A stretch of 37,468 nt of DNA. Origin: Eubacterium multiforme (GTDB lineage: Bacteria > Bacillota > Clostridia > Clostridiales > Clostridiaceae). The translations under genes and the position numbers were made by a program. Positions within the stretch are counted from its first letter, which is position 1, and each line of letters starts with the position of its first letter. The stretch lies in contig NZ_JAUSUF010000018.1 in assembly GCF_030813415.1 (NCBI RefSeq), forward strand, positions 1 to 37,468, written 5' to 3'. This document shows, piece after piece, positions 10,592 through 19,926 of this stretch. The notes beneath the pieces were generated by a model. The model saw only the letters and a program-made list of their open reading frames with translations, made no database searches and was not told the DNA's origin.

Positions 10592-10772
10592 ATTTTATAG
10601 GAAAAATATATCACCTCTTAAAAATCCTTGTTGTAAGTATGTACCTACATGTTCTCAATATGCAATAGAAGCAATTGAGAAATATGGTGCATTCAGGGGG
10701 GGCTTTATGGCACTTTGGAGAATTTTGAGGTGTAATCCTTTTAGCAAGGGTGGATATGATCCTGTTAAATAG
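10563..10772 (+). CDS. yidD: Membrane protein insertion efficiency factor YidD
   Basis: Small (69 aa) membrane-associated protein that aids YidC-dependent insertion. The family pattern is clear: RFYRKNISP, then [23 protein letters not shown], then [16 protein letters not shown], with the three conserved cysteines. The start lies inside rnpA with a poor ribosome site, so translation is probably coupled to rnpA. It is followed 20 bp later by yidC, its functional partner. Confidence 0.93.
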   Translation: MKKVLINLIRFYRKNISPLKNPCCKYVPTCSQYAIEAIEKYGAFRGGFMALWRILRCNPFSKGGYDPVK

Positions 10773-10792
10773 AGTATGGGAGGATAAAAATT

Positions 10793-11560
10793 ATGATGAC
10801 ATTGTTTAAACCTATAATTGATTTCTTTACTATAGTGTTTGATAAATTACATGCATTTATCATAAATGCTGGTGTAACAGATCCAGGGTTAGCTTATGTT
10901 TTAGCAGTTATATTATTAACTGTAATAATCAAAACTGCTGTTTTACCGTTTAGTATTAAATCAATAAAATCAACAACAAAGATGCAGGAATTTCAACCTG
11001 TAATTAAAAAGATTCAAGAGAAGTATAAAAATGACCCTCAAAAGGCCAATGCAGAAATGATGAAAATATATAAGGAAAACAATATTAGTATGACTGGTGG
11101 ATGTTTACCTATGTTAATTCCACTACCAATATTAATGGCTCTTTATTATACTTTCATGCAAGTAAAAGGAATTCAAGATGTATCATTCTTATGGTTACCT
11201 GATCTTGCAGGAAAAGATCCATATTATATATTACCTGTTTTAGCTGCGCTTAGTACTTTTATACCATCATATTTAATGACTAAAGCAAATCCAGCAACAG
11301 AGTCATCAGGTATGAATATGATGCCAATGAATATTGGTATGTCATTAATGATGGGATTTATGTCATTAAATTTCCCTTCATTACTAGTTATTTACTGGGT
11401 AGTTGGAGGAGTATATCAATTAGTACAAACATACTTCTTAAATGTTAAGCCGGTAATGAAAAAAAAGAAGGAACAACAAGTAGCAGAAGAAACAAAAATA
11501 CAAGAGAAAAATAAATTTGTAATGCCAGATTATGATAAGAAAAAGAAGAAAAAGAAGTAG
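10793..11560 (+). CDS. yidC: Membrane protein insertase YidC/SpoIIIJ
   Basis: Oxa1/YidC-family insertase for inner-membrane proteins, 255 aa, with about five membrane segments. The conserved groove charge sits in TVIIKTAVLPF and is lysine rather than the arginine seen in Bacillus SpoIIIJ. The coiled hydrophilic hairpin is at about 65-100 and a highly basic tail ends in seven lysines. I see no clear lipobox at the N-terminus. Two ATGs occur in tandem after GGGAGG; the first is used. In sporulating relatives this gene family is needed for engulfed-forespore signalling. Confidence 0.94.
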   Translation: MMTLFKPIIDFFTIVFDKLHAFIINAGVTDPGLAYVLAVILLTVIIKTAVLPFSIKSIKSTTKMQEFQPVIKKIQEKYKNDPQKANAEMMKIYKENNISMTGGCLPMLIPLPILMALYYTFMQVKGIQDVSFLWLPDLAGKDPYYILPVLAALSTFIPSYLMTKANPATESSGMNMMPMNIGMSLMMGFMSLNFPSLLVIYWVVGGVYQLVQTYFLNVKPVMKKKKEQQVAEETKIQEKNKFVMPDYDKKKKKKK

Positions 11561-11610
11561 TATTATAAAATATATTAATATTATTATTTGAGAGTGGGTG
11601 AATAGGGTAT

Positions 11611-12234
11611 ATGAAATTTATTGAATCAACAGGAAAAAATGTTGATGAAGCTATTGAAAATGCTTTAGGAGAATTAAATGTTACTAAGGATAGAGTAATA
11701 GTAGATATAATAGATGAAGGTTCAAAAGGATTTTTAAATATTATAGGAACTAAACCTGCAAAGGTTAAAGTTACAGTAAAAAGAGACTATATGGAAGATG
11801 CTAGACAATTTATTAGAAGTATTTTAGATTCTATGGGAATTTTAGCTGAAGTGAAAATTGTAGAAGAAGATGACATAATTAAAGTTAATCTAACTGGTCC
11901 TAAAATGGGTTTAATAATTGGATACAGGGGAGAGACTTTAGATGCACTTCAATATTTAATATCTTTAGTGGTTAATAAGGGACATGATATTCCTTATAAG
12001 AAAGTTGTATTAGATACTGAAGATTATAGAGCAAAAAGAGAAGCAACTTTAAAGAGAGTAGCCCTAAAGACTGCTAGCAAAGTAAAGAAAAGCAAGAGAC
12101 CATTTAAGCTAGAACCAATGAACCCATATGAAAGAAGAATAATACATGCTGCACTTCAAGATAATGAGTTTGTATGTACCTATAGTGAAGGCGAGGAACC
12201 ATTTAGGCGAGTTGTAGTAGCATTAAATAAGTAA
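11611..12234 (+). CDS. jag: RNA-binding protein Jag/KhpB (Jag-N, KH, R3H)
   Basis: 207-aa protein that usually follows yidC (SpoIIIJ-associated). The N-terminal Jag domain is at about 1-50. The KH domain has GLIIGYRGETLDALQYL (about residues 109-125). The C-terminal R3H domain has the NPYERRIIHAAL region. Family members bind RNA and influence cell envelope growth and division. The ribosome site is GGGTGA about 12 bases upstream. It is the last gene before a strong terminator. Confidence 0.93.
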   Translation: MKFIESTGKNVDEAIENALGELNVTKDRVIVDIIDEGSKGFLNIIGTKPAKVKVTVKRDYMEDARQFIRSILDSMGILAEVKIVEEDDIIKVNLTGPKMGLIIGYRGETLDALQYLISLVVNKGHDIPYKKVVLDTEDYRAKREATLKRVALKTASKVKKSKRPFKLEPMNPYERRIIHAALQDNEFVCTYSEGEEPFRRVVVALNK

Positions 12235-12235
12235 A

Positions 12236-12267
12236 AGAAAGCCAAAAATTTGGCTTTCTTTTTTTCT
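12236..12267 (+). terminator. Terminator after jag
   Basis: Stem AGAAAGCCAAA/TTTGGCTTTCT followed by a long T run, beginning directly after the jag stop codon. It closes the rpmH-jag cluster. Confidence 0.92.
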
Positions 12268-12303
12268 GTTGTATGAATAACTCAAAATAAGCAATATATA
12301 GCT

Positions 12304-12332
12304 TTGACTTATTAAATATATTTCTGTAAAAT
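12304..12332 (+). promoter_or_regulatory. mnmE promoter
   Basis: TTGACT (12304-12309), 17 bp, TAAAAT (12327-12332), each 5/6 of consensus. It lies 62 bp before the mnmE start. A small AGAAGT/ACTTCT hairpin sits just before the ribosome site. Confidence 0.75.
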
Positions 12333-12394
12333 TGATATTAGTTTTAACTCGGTTATATTATATAGAAGTAATTAACTTCTAAGGAGGATAATAA

Positions 12395-13774
12395 ATGAAA
12401 GAATTTGATACTATATGTGGTATTGCTACTGCACAAGGTGAAGGTGGAATAGCAATTATAAGAGTTTCAGGAAATAAAGCATTAGAAATAGTTGGACGTA
12501 TATTTAGAGGAAAAAATAATTTTGATATAAATAAAATGAAGACTTATACTATGAAGTATGGAAATATTGTTGATAGTTCAACTGATGAAGTTATTGACGA
12601 GGTTATTATAAGTTATATGAAAGGACCTAGAAGTTTTACCGCAGAGGATGTTGTGGAAATAAACTGTCATGGAGGGGTTGTCTCTACTAATAGGGTTCTT
12701 GAAGAAGTAATGAAAAATGGTGCAAGAATTGCAGAGCCTGGAGAATTTACAAAGAGAGCTTTCTTAAATGGAAGAATTGATTTAAGCCAAGCAGAAGCAG
12801 TTATGGATATTATAACTGCTAAAACAGATTTAGCTATGAAATCAGCAGTTATGCAAAGTGAAGGATCACTTTCCCAGGAAATAAATAAACTTAGAGCATA
12901 TTTACTTGATGTGCTTGCCCATATTGAATATGATGTAGATTTTACAGAAGATGATGAAGAACCGGATGAAACTATTCCTATAAAAGTAGGAGAAAGCCTT
13001 GAGAAGGCAATTAGCGATATGGAAAAGTTATTAAAGGGTGCAAATGAGGGTAAGATTATAAGAGAAGGACTTAAAATGACAATAATAGGAAAACCTAATG
13101 TTGGGAAATCTTCTCTTATGAATGCTCTTCTTCAAGAAAAGAGAGCTATTGTTACTGATATTCCAGGAACTACAAGAGATGTAATTGAAGAATATATAAA
13201 TCTTGGAGGCATTCCAGTTAAGATTACTGATACAGCAGGAATAAGAGAAACTGAGGATGTTGTTGAAAAAATTGGAGTAGAAAGATCAAAAGAAAAAATA
13301 GAAGAGGCTGATTTAGTTGTATTAATGCTTGATACTTCAAGGCCTTTAGAAGAAGAAGATAAAGAAATAATAAAGGCAATAGAAAATAAAAAGACTATAG
13401 CATTATTAAATAAAGTAGATTTAGAAAGTAAAATTAATTTAGAAAATATAGATGGATTAGATAATTTTATTAAGATATCTGCTATGACAGGTTTTGGGAT
13501 AGATGAATTAAAACAAAAGATTAAGGATCTATTCTTTAATGGAGAAGTTGATAATGAAAGCTTAATAATAACAAATAATAGACATAAGCAAGCATTAATT
13601 AGAGCGTTAGAAAATTGTAAAGAGGCACAGAATAGATTAAAGATGCACGAGTATTTAGACTTAATTTCAATATATGTAACATCTGCTTTAAGAGCTTTAG
13701 GAGAAATTACAGGTTCTGAACTTGAGGAAGATTTAGTTAATAAGATATTTAGTGAATTCTGTGTAGGAAAATAG
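12395..13774 (+). CDS. mnmE: tRNA modification GTPase MnmE
   Basis: GTPase that works with MnmG to put the (carboxy)aminomethyl group on U34 of tRNAs. 459 aa, full length. The N-terminal folate-binding domain is at 1-120. The G domain, inserted in a helical domain, has GKPNVGKS (232-239), DTAG (279-282) and NKVD. The terminal FCVGK motif supplies the catalytic cysteine. AAGGAGG lies 7 bases before the ATG. The mnmG start follows 10 bp after the stop. Confidence 0.97.
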   Translation: MKEFDTICGIATAQGEGGIAIIRVSGNKALEIVGRIFRGKNNFDINKMKTYTMKYGNIVDSSTDEVIDEVIISYMKGPRSFTAEDVVEINCHGGVVSTNRVLEEVMKNGARIAEPGEFTKRAFLNGRIDLSQAEAVMDIITAKTDLAMKSAVMQSEGSLSQEINKLRAYLLDVLAHIEYDVDFTEDDEEPDETIPIKVGESLEKAISDMEKLLKGANEGKIIREGLKMTIIGKPNVGKSSLMNALLQEKRAIVTDIPGTTRDVIEEYINLGGIPVKITDTAGIRETEDVVEKIGVERSKEKIEEADLVVLMLDTSRPLEEEDKEIIKAIENKKTIALLNKVDLESKINLENIDGLDNFIKISAMTGFGIDELKQKIKDLFFNGEVDNESLIITNNRHKQALIRALENCKEAQNRLKMHEYLDLISIYVTSALRALGEITGSELEEDLVNKIFSEFCVGK

Positions 13775-13784
13775 GAGGAATTAG

Positions 13785-15677
13785 ATGAGATATAATGCTG
13801 AAGAATATGATGTTGTAGTTGTTGGAGCTGGTCACGCTGGTTGTGAAGCAGCTCTTTCATCTGCAAGAATGGGATTAAAGACATTAATATGTACAATTAA
13901 TTTAGAATCAATTGGAATGATGCCATGTAATCCTAATATAGGTGGAACTGCAAAGGGACATTTAGTTAGAGAAATTGATGCATTAGGTGGTGAAATGGGT
14001 GTAAATATTGATGCTACATTTATACAATCAAGAATGCTTAATACATCAAAGGGACCTGCAGTTCACTCATTAAGAGCACAAGCTGATAAATTAAAATATC
14101 AAAAAAGAATGAAGAGAGTTCTTGAATCACAAGAAAATCTTTATGTTAGACAGGTAGAAATAGTAGATTTAGTAGTGGAAAATGGTAAAATAGCAGGAGC
14201 TGTGTCAAAAAATGGAGCTATATTTAAGTGTAAAGCTGTTATACTTGCAACTGGAACTTATTTGAAAGCAAGTATAATAATAGGAGACTTAAGTTATAAT
14301 AGTGGTCCTAATGGGCTATTACCTGCAAATGATTTATCACAAACATTATTAGATTTAGGAATAGAACTTAGAAGATTTAAAACAGGAACACCACCTAGAG
14401 TAAATAGAAGATCTGTTGATTTTTCTAAAATGATAGAGCAAAAAGGTGATGAAAAGATAATACCATTCTCATTTATGAATGATAATATTGATAGGGAACA
14501 AGTATCTTGTTATTTAACTTATACAAATCCAGAAACACATCATGTTATAGAAGATAATATAGGAAGATCACCTATATATAATGGATCTATAAAGGGTATA
14601 GGACCAAGATATTGTCCTTCAGTAGAGGATAAGGTTATGAGATTCCCAGACAAATCAAGACATCAAATATTTGTTGAACCAGAGGGTGAAGATACTCTAG
14701 AAATGTATGTTGGAGGATTTTCTTCATCATTACCAGAGGATGTTCAAATGGAAATGATAAAAACTATAGATGGACTTGAAAATGTTGAAGTAATGAGAGC
14801 TGCATATGCAATAGAATATGATTCAATTGATCCAACTCAATTAAATCCAACTCTTGAATTTAAAAATATAGAAGGACTTTATGGAGCGGGACAATTAAAT
14901 GGTAGTTCAGGATATGAAGAGGCAGCAGCACAAGGTATTGTTGCAGGTATTAATGCAGCATTAAAAATACAAGGAAAAGATCCGATGATATTAACACGTT
15001 CTGATGCATATATTGGAGTTTTAGTGGACGATTTAGTTACTAAGGGAACTAATGAACCATATAGAATGATGACATCAAGAGCAGAGTATAGATTGCTTTT
15101 AAGACAAGATAATGCAGATTTTAGATTAACTCAAATTGGTAGAGATATAGGTCTTGTATCTGATGAAAGATATAAGAGATTTTTAGAGAGAAAAAATAAT
15201 ATAGAAACAGAACTTCAAAGATTAAAGGATCTTCAAATAACTAATAAAAATGAAAATAATGAATTATTAGTTCAGCTTGGAAGTACAGAACTTAAAAAGC
15301 CAATAAGTTTCTATGAATTAATAAAGAGACCAGAGTTAGATTATTTCTCAGCTGCAATACTTGATCCTGAAAGACCAGAGTATCCTGATAATGTAGGAGA
15401 GCAAATAAATATTATTGCTAAATATGAAGGATATATAGTAAATCAATTAGAGCAAGTAGATCAATTTAAAAAGTTTGAAAAGAAACTTTTACCTAATGAT
15501 ATAGATTATAGTGATGTTAAAGGATTAAGAACAGAGGCTATTCAAAAACTAAGTAATATTAGACCAATAAGTATAGGGCAAGCATCAAGAATTTCAGGAG
15601 TTTCCCCAGCAGATATTTCTGTACTTTTAATTTATTTAGAATATCACTATGGTAAAAAACTAAATGAAGATAGTTAA
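13785..15677 (+). CDS. mnmG: tRNA uridine-5-carboxymethylaminomethyl modification enzyme MnmG
   Basis: FAD-dependent partner of MnmE in wobble-uridine modification. 630 aa, as expected. The FAD-binding motif GAGHAG is at 14-19, and the family signature [20 protein letters not shown] is at about 47-66. A conserved cysteine lies in [11 protein letters not shown], and the C-terminal helical tail that contacts MnmE is present. Strong AGGAGG ribosome site. Co-transcribed with mnmE and rsmG, the usual trio. Confidence 0.97.
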   Translation: MRYNAEEYDVVVVGAGHAGCEAALSSARMGLKTLICTINLESIGMMPCNPNIGGTAKGHLVREIDALGGEMGVNIDATFIQSRMLNTSKGPAVHSLRAQADKLKYQKRMKRVLESQENLYVRQVEIVDLVVENGKIAGAVSKNGAIFKCKAVILATGTYLKASIIIGDLSYNSGPNGLLPANDLSQTLLDLGIELRRFKTGTPPRVNRRSVDFSKMIEQKGDEKIIPFSFMNDNIDREQVSCYLTYTNPETHHVIEDNIGRSPIYNGSIKGIGPRYCPSVEDKVMRFPDKSRHQIFVEPEGEDTLEMYVGGFSSSLPEDVQMEMIKTIDGLENVEVMRAAYAIEYDSIDPTQLNPTLEFKNIEGLYGAGQLNGSSGYEEAAAQGIVAGINAALKIQGKDPMILTRSDAYIGVLVDDLVTKGTNEPYRMMTSRAEYRLLLRQDNADFRLTQIGRDIGLVSDERYKRFLERKNNIETELQRLKDLQITNKNENNELLVQLGSTELKKPISFYELIKRPELDYFSAAILDPERPEYPDNVGEQINIIAKYEGYIVNQLEQVDQFKKFEKKLLPNDIDYSDVKGLRTEAIQKLSNIRPISIGQASRISGVSPADISVLLIYLEYHYGKKLNEDS

Positions 15678-15695
15678 ATCATAAAGGAGGCAAAT

Positions 15696-16415
15696 ATGGA
15701 CTTTTACAATTTAATGAAAACAGCGGCAGATGAGGTTAACATAGAATTTAATGAAGATATGTATAATAAATTTATTAAGTATATGAAATTAGTTCAAGAA
15801 TGGAATGAAAAAATTAATCTTACTGCAATTACAGAGGATGAAGAATTTATAAAAAAACATTTTATAGATTGTATAAAGGCATTTAAAAGCGATGAGCTTA
15901 AAAATGCTAAAACTGTTATTGATGTAGGAACAGGGGCTGGTTTTCCAGGATTACCTATAGCTATATTAAGAGATAATATTCAAGTTACTTTATTAGATTC
16001 ACTTAATAAAAGAATAAACTTTTTGAATATAGTTGTTAGAGATTTAGGATTAAAAAATGTTACAACTATACACTCAAGAGCAGAAGATGGTGCAAGAAAT
16101 AAAGAACTTAGAGAAAAGTTTGATGTAGCTACTTCAAGAGCTGTTGCTAATATGGCAGTTTTATCTGAATTTTGCCTGCCTTATGTAAAAGTATCAGGGT
16201 ATTTTGTGGCTTTAAAAGGGCCTGCAATTGAAGAAGAATTAGAAAATAGTAAAAGAGCTTTAGATGTTTTAGGGGGAAGTCTTTTAAGAGTTGATAAAAC
16301 ATTAATAGAGGATACGGATTTAAATCACAACATAGTTGTTGTTAAAAAGATAAAAGGATGTCCTAAAACATATCCAAGAAAAGCGGGAACTGTAGCGAAA
16401 AAGCCGATAAAATAG
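15696..16415 (+). CDS. rsmG: 16S rRNA (guanine527-N7)-methyltransferase RsmG
   Basis: SAM-dependent enzyme that methylates N7 of G527 in 16S rRNA. 239 aa. The SAM-binding motif [17 protein letters not shown] lies at about 70-86, and [12 protein letters not shown] follows. The [11 protein letters not shown] segment with the conserved arginine is present, and the end [15 protein letters not shown] is typical. AAAGGAGG precedes the ATG. It ends the mnmE-mnmG-rsmG unit. Confidence 0.96.
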   Translation: MDFYNLMKTAADEVNIEFNEDMYNKFIKYMKLVQEWNEKINLTAITEDEEFIKKHFIDCIKAFKSDELKNAKTVIDVGTGAGFPGLPIAILRDNIQVTLLDSLNKRINFLNIVVRDLGLKNVTTIHSRAEDGARNKELREKFDVATSRAVANMAVLSEFCLPYVKVSGYFVALKGPAIEEELENSKRALDVLGGSLLRVDKTLIEDTDLNHNIVVVKKIKGCPKTYPRKAGTVAKKPIK

Positions 16416-16566
16416 GATAAACAAAACAAAATGTAATATATTACCATATAATAAGGATAAATGACTTATTTTAGTAGATAAAAAAAGAAGGAAAAAAATG
16501 GTAAGTGACGAATTTTAATATATATACAAAATTATCGGAAATTTATAAGGGATGGGTTGTGTCAAT

Positions 16567-17349
16567 ATGAATAATGAAATATTAAAAATTGATATTAACG
16601 AGATAATACCAAATACATATCAACCAAGAAGATATTTTAATGAAGATGCTTTAATGGAATTATCTCAATCTATAAAAGAACATGGTATAATTCAACCAAT
16701 TACTGTTAGAAAAATAGGAGAATTTTATGAATTAGTAGCTGGAGAAAGAAGACTTAGAGCTGCAAAGCTTGCAAGTTTAACAGAAGTTCCATGTAATTTA
16801 ATAGATATTACAGATACAGAATCAGCAGAACTTGCATTATTAGAAAACTTACAAAGAGAAGATTTAAATTTTATAGAAGAGGCTGAAGCTTACTATAATT
16901 TAATTCATGATCATAGATTTACTCAAGAACAAATAGCTAAGAGAATGGGAAAGAAGCAATCAACAATTGCAAATAAACTTAGAATTTTAAAGCTTAGTGA
17001 AAAGGTTAGAGAACTTTGTTTAAGTAATAAATTAACAGAGAGACATGCTAGGGCATTATTATCTGTTCAAGATGAAAAGATGCAATTAAATATAATAAAG
17101 AAAATTATAAAAGACAATTTAAATGTAAGACAAACAGAAGAATTAATAAACAAAGAATTATTGAAAGTTGCTGGAAATGAACTTAATGGCAAAACTAAGA
17201 AAAAAATAACATCAGTTTTCCCAGCAAAACTTTATGTAAATACAATTAAACAAGTTTTTGATAAGTTTAATATACCAGCTAAATATAAAATGAATGATTG
17301 TGATGATTATATACAAATCACAGTAAATATTCCTAAAAAGAAAAAGTAA
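16567..17349 (+). CDS. noc: ParB-family nucleoid occlusion protein Noc
   Basis: ParB/Spo0J paralogue located between rsmG and parA, the place of noc in Firmicutes. Noc binds its own sites and keeps the division septum off the nucleoid. The N-terminal CTP-binding ParB domain has NTYQPRRYF, HGIIQPITVR and GERRLRAAK. A helix-turn-helix lies at about 130-155 (QEQIAKRMGKKQSTIANKLRIL). I prefer the ATG at 16567 (260 aa). An in-frame ATG at 16552 (265 aa) has AAGGG touching it and so no proper spacing. Noc rather than a second ParB is inferred from gene order. No strong promoter is visible in the 136-bp gap upstream, only an isolated TATAAT at 16447-16452. Confidence 0.85.
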   Translation: MNNEILKIDINEIIPNTYQPRRYFNEDALMELSQSIKEHGIIQPITVRKIGEFYELVAGERRLRAAKLASLTEVPCNLIDITDTESAELALLENLQREDLNFIEEAEAYYNLIHDHRFTQEQIAKRMGKKQSTIANKLRILKLSEKVRELCLSNKLTERHARALLSVQDEKMQLNIIKKIIKDNLNVRQTEELINKELLKVAGNELNGKTKKKITSVFPAKLYVNTIKQVFDKFNIPAKYKMNDCDDYIQITVNIPKKKK

Positions 17350-17363
17350 ATATAAGAAATATT

Positions 17364-17399
17364 CCACCAAAAATAATAAATTTTTGGTGGTTTTTTTAT
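17364..17399 (+). terminator. Terminator after noc
   Basis: Ten-base stem CCACCAAAAA/TTTTTGGTGG with a 7-nt A/T loop, followed by TTTTTTTATTTTT. It separates noc from parA. Confidence 0.93.
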
Positions 17400-17477
17400 T
17401 TTTAAAAGGATATATAATATATTGATAAATAAAAGCTGAAAAAACTATTAAGAATGTATTGTTTTGCAAGTTTTATC

Positions 17478-17506
17478 TTTAATTATTATATAAAAAAATA
17501 TATAAT
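17478..17506 (+). promoter_or_regulatory. Candidate parA promoter
   Basis: Perfect -10 TATAAT (17501-17506) with a weak TTTAAT at 17478-17483, spaced 17 bp, in the gap after the noc terminator. A promoter is expected here because the preceding terminator is strong. Confidence 0.45.
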
Positions 17507-17518
17507 GTTATTATGAGA

Positions 17519-17556
17519 GAGGGGGTGCGAAGCTCTAGAAATACTTAGGGCTAGAT
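17519..17556 (+). promoter_or_regulatory. parA ribosome site with spacing hairpin
   Basis: The only strong Shine-Dalgarno, GAGGGGGTG (17519-17527), is about 30 nt before the parA ATG, too far to work directly. Between them 17531-17538 pairs with 17545-17552 (8 pairs including G-U, 6-nt loop). Removing the hairpin leaves about 9 nt. The 3' arm also contains a weak AGGG six bases before the ATG, so an alternative is that the hairpin hides the real site. Confidence 0.45.
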
Positions 17557-18342
17557 ATGAAAATAATTTGTATATTTAATCAAAAAGGTGGGGTTGGAAA
17601 AACAACCACAAACATTAATTTAGCTTCTTATCTTGCTATGGCAGGTTATAAGGTGTTAACAATAGACATGGATCCTCAAGGTAATACTACAAGTGGTTTA
17701 GGATTAGATAAAAGAAACTTAGAATTTTCAATGTATGATGTTATAACTTCAGATGTAACTTTAAAAGAGGTTATTATACATAGCGATCTTATTTCAAACT
17801 TATATATAGCACCATCAACAATGGAACTAGCTGGAGCTGAGGTTGAGGTTATAGGAAAAGATAATAGAGAAAGAATATTATTAGATAAGATAAGTGAAGT
17901 TAAAGATGATTTTGATTTTATTTTTATAGATTGTCCACCATCATTAGGGGTGCTGACAATAAATGCACTAACAACTTGTAATTCTGTATTGATACCTATT
18001 CAATGTGAGTTCTATGCATTAGAAGGAGTTGGACAACTTATCAATACTATTAAATTAGTTAAAAAATCATTAAATCCTAAATTGGATATTGAGGGTGTAA
18101 TTATGACAATGTATGATTACAGAACTAATCTTAGTAATGAAGTATTTAATGAAGTAAAGAAATTTTTCAAAGATAGTGTTTATGAAAGTACAATTCCTAG
18201 AAATATTAGGTTAGCAGAATCTCCTAGTTTCGGATTACCTATAATGCTTTATGATGATAAATGTAAGGGAGCAAATGCTTATTCAAAATTAACAGAAGAA
18301 TTTTTAAAAAGACAAGGTGTTATGAAAGGTGAGAATAAATGA
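17557..18342 (+). CDS. parA: Chromosome partitioning ATPase ParA (Soj)
   Basis: Deviant-Walker ATPase that acts with ParB-parS in origin segregation and, in Bacillus, regulates DnaA. 261 aa. The deviant Walker A is KGGVGKTT (10-17), the switch DMDPQGN is at about 38-44, and Walker B is FIFIDCPPSLG. The N-terminus is short, as in Soj. It overlaps the parB start by 4 bases (ATGA), so the two are translationally coupled. Confidence 0.96.
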   Translation: MKIICIFNQKGGVGKTTTNINLASYLAMAGYKVLTIDMDPQGNTTSGLGLDKRNLEFSMYDVITSDVTLKEVIIHSDLISNLYIAPSTMELAGAEVEVIGKDNRERILLDKISEVKDDFDFIFIDCPPSLGVLTINALTTCNSVLIPIQCEFYALEGVGQLINTIKLVKKSLNPKLDIEGVIMTMYDYRTNLSNEVFNEVKKFFKDSVYESTIPRNIRLAESPSFGLPIMLYDDKCKGANAYSKLTEEFLKRQGVMKGENK

Positions 18343-19193
18343 GTAAAAAATTTGGATTAGGAAAAGGATTAGGTGCGTTGATTCCTGATGAAGTTGAAAC
18401 TAAAGAAAAAAGTCCATCAACTACATTAATTCCTTTAAATAGTATTATAAATAATTCAGATCAACCAAGAAAATTTTTTGACAGTGATAATATTGCAGAA
18501 CTTGCTGAATCAATTAAGAATCATGGAATTATTCAACCTCTTATATTAAAAAAAGATGGAAATAAATATGTTATTATAGCAGGAGAAAGAAGATGGAGAG
18601 CTGCAAAAATGCTCAGCTTAAAGGAAGTACCTGCTATTATTATGGAATTAAGTGATAAAGAAATATTAGAAATTTCTTTAATTGAAAACATACAAAGACA
18701 GGATTTAAATCCAATAGAAGAAGCTTTGGCTTATAGAAAATTAATTGATGATTTTAATTTAACACAACAGGAGTTAAGTAAAAGAATAGGTAAATCAAGA
18801 GTTGCAATTACCAATACAATGAGATTAATTAATTTAGATGAAAGAGTTCAACAATATTTAATTGAAGGTGTAATTTCAGAAGGGCATGGAAGAGCATTGC
18901 TTGCAGTGGAAGATAAGGATTTACAATATGATTTTGCACAAAAAATAATTGATGAAAAACTTTCAGTTAGAGAATTAGAAAGATTAATTAAATTATTATT
19001 TAAAGAAAAAGATAATGATAATAAGAAGAAAAATGAGGAGATTAATCCTTATGTTAAAGATGTTCAAAATAGACTTCAAGATTATTTTGGAACAAAGGTA
19101 AATATAAACTCAAAAAATAAAAAAGGAAAAATAGAAATAGAATACTATTCAGAAGATGATTTGAATAGGATTTTAGAGTTAATAAATATTTAA
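18339..19193 (+). CDS. parB: Chromosome partitioning protein ParB (Spo0J)
   Basis: CTP-dependent DNA clamp that loads at parS, spreads, and recruits SMC. 284 aa. It begins with the family signature KFGLGKGLGALIP (4-16). The CTP-binding region has NSDQPRKFF, HGIIQPLI and GERRWRAAK. The helix-turn-helix lies at about 140-165, and the C-terminal dimerisation segment is present. It overlaps parA by 4 bp. Its stop codon directly abuts two parS sites. Confidence 0.96.
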   Translation: MSKKFGLGKGLGALIPDEVETKEKSPSTTLIPLNSIINNSDQPRKFFDSDNIAELAESIKNHGIIQPLILKKDGNKYVIIAGERRWRAAKMLSLKEVPAIIMELSDKEILEISLIENIQRQDLNPIEEALAYRKLIDDFNLTQQELSKRIGKSRVAITNTMRLINLDERVQQYLIEGVISEGHGRALLAVEDKDLQYDFAQKIIDEKLSVRELERLIKLLFKEKDNDNKKKNEEINPYVKDVQNRLQDYFGTKVNINSKNKKGKIEIEYYSEDDLNRILELINI

Positions 19194-19209
19194 TGTTTCA
19201 CGTGAAACA
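19194..19209. other. parS site 1
   Basis: TGTTTCACGTGAAACA, the perfect 16-bp parS palindrome, starting at the base after the parB stop codon. Confidence 0.97.
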
Positions 19210-19225
19210 TGTTTCACGTGAAACA
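19210..19225. other. parS site 2
   Basis: Second identical perfect parS palindrome, directly adjacent to the first with no intervening base. Centres are 16 bp apart, about one and a half helical turns. Confidence 0.97.
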
Positions 19226-19254
19226 TCTTTAATAAAAGGAAGGACGGAAAAACA

Positions 19255-19755
19255 GTGGAAGATTTAATATCAAATTTAGGAAATTATTTACCTTATATAG
19301 TAATAGGTATGGGAATAATAATTTTATTACTTTTAATTTTAATTATTGCTTTATGGAGATCAGTAAGCAAACTAGAAAACAAGTATAGAAGAATGATGAG
19401 AGGAACTACAACTAAAAACTTAGAAGAATTAATTAATAGTAAGTTAGATGAAGTAGAAAAAGCAGCAGATGCAGCCAATACAGCAGCTAAAGCATGTGAT
19501 GAATTAAAGGTTGAAATAAATGGTTGTGTACAAAAAGTAGGAATAATGAGATATAAGGCTTTTGAGGATGTTGGAAGTGACCTAAGTTTTTCAATAGCAA
19601 TGTTAGATGGACATAATGATGGAATAATAATAACAGGATTATATGGAAGACATGATAGTACAACTTATGCAAAGCCAGTTGATAAAGGAATTTCAAGATA
19701 CGAATTATCAGAAGAAGAAGCTCATGTTTTAAAAGAAGCTATGAATAGTAAGTAA
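19255..19755 (+). CDS. DUF4446 membrane protein
   Basis: 166-aa protein of unknown function, of the DUF4446 family that commonly follows parB in Clostridia. One N-terminal membrane segment (about 13-35) is followed by a basic stretch and a helix rich in A/E/K (about 50-90). The conserved C-terminal domain begins near VGIMRYKAFEDVGSDLSFSIA and includes GIIITGLYGR. The start codon is GTG, preceded by GGAAGGACGG. The membrane anchor beside the partition locus may hint at an envelope or segregation role, but this is speculation. Confidence 0.85.
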   Translation: MEDLISNLGNYLPYIVIGMGIIILLLLILIIALWRSVSKLENKYRRMMRGTTTKNLEELINSKLDEVEKAADAANTAAKACDELKVEINGCVQKVGIMRYKAFEDVGSDLSFSIAMLDGHNDGIIITGLYGRHDSTTYAKPVDKGISRYELSEEEAHVLKEAMNSK

Positions 19756-19756
19756 T

Positions 19757-19800
19757 AAAAAAATCTCTTTTCTCAAAAATTTGAGAAAAGAGATTTTTTT
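19757..19800. terminator. Bidirectional terminator between DUF4446 gene and yyaC
   Basis: Long stem AATCTCTTTTCTCAAA/TTTGAGAAAAGAGATT with A residues on the left and T residues on the right, so it can act on both converging transcripts. The following 126 bp to the yyaC stop are A/T-rich with nothing recognisable. Confidence 0.9.
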
Positions 19801-19926
19801 ATTTAAAGTATTGTTATTATAAATAAAATTTATGAATTAAAGAATATAGATAAAAATATTAAAATTAATAATAGTAGATTAATCATATATTCTAAGAACT
19901 TCTAAAACTAAGATTTTAAATAAAAC

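Noticed and set aside
13132..13896. 254-codon open frame on the minus strand opposite mnmE and the start of mnmG
   Set aside because: It lies antisense to a clearly functional GTPase gene, has no ribosome site, no recognisable domain and a low-complexity Ser/Leu/Ile composition expected from a reverse-frame shadow.
16498..16518. Six-codon frame after GAAGGA in the rsmG-noc gap
   Set aside because: Too short to judge, and the A-rich surroundings give many chance ribosome-site matches.
17513..17548. 11-codon frame just before parA
   Set aside because: Its ATG has no ribosome site and the frame overlaps the ribosome site and hairpin of parA. The hairpin explanation is better supported.
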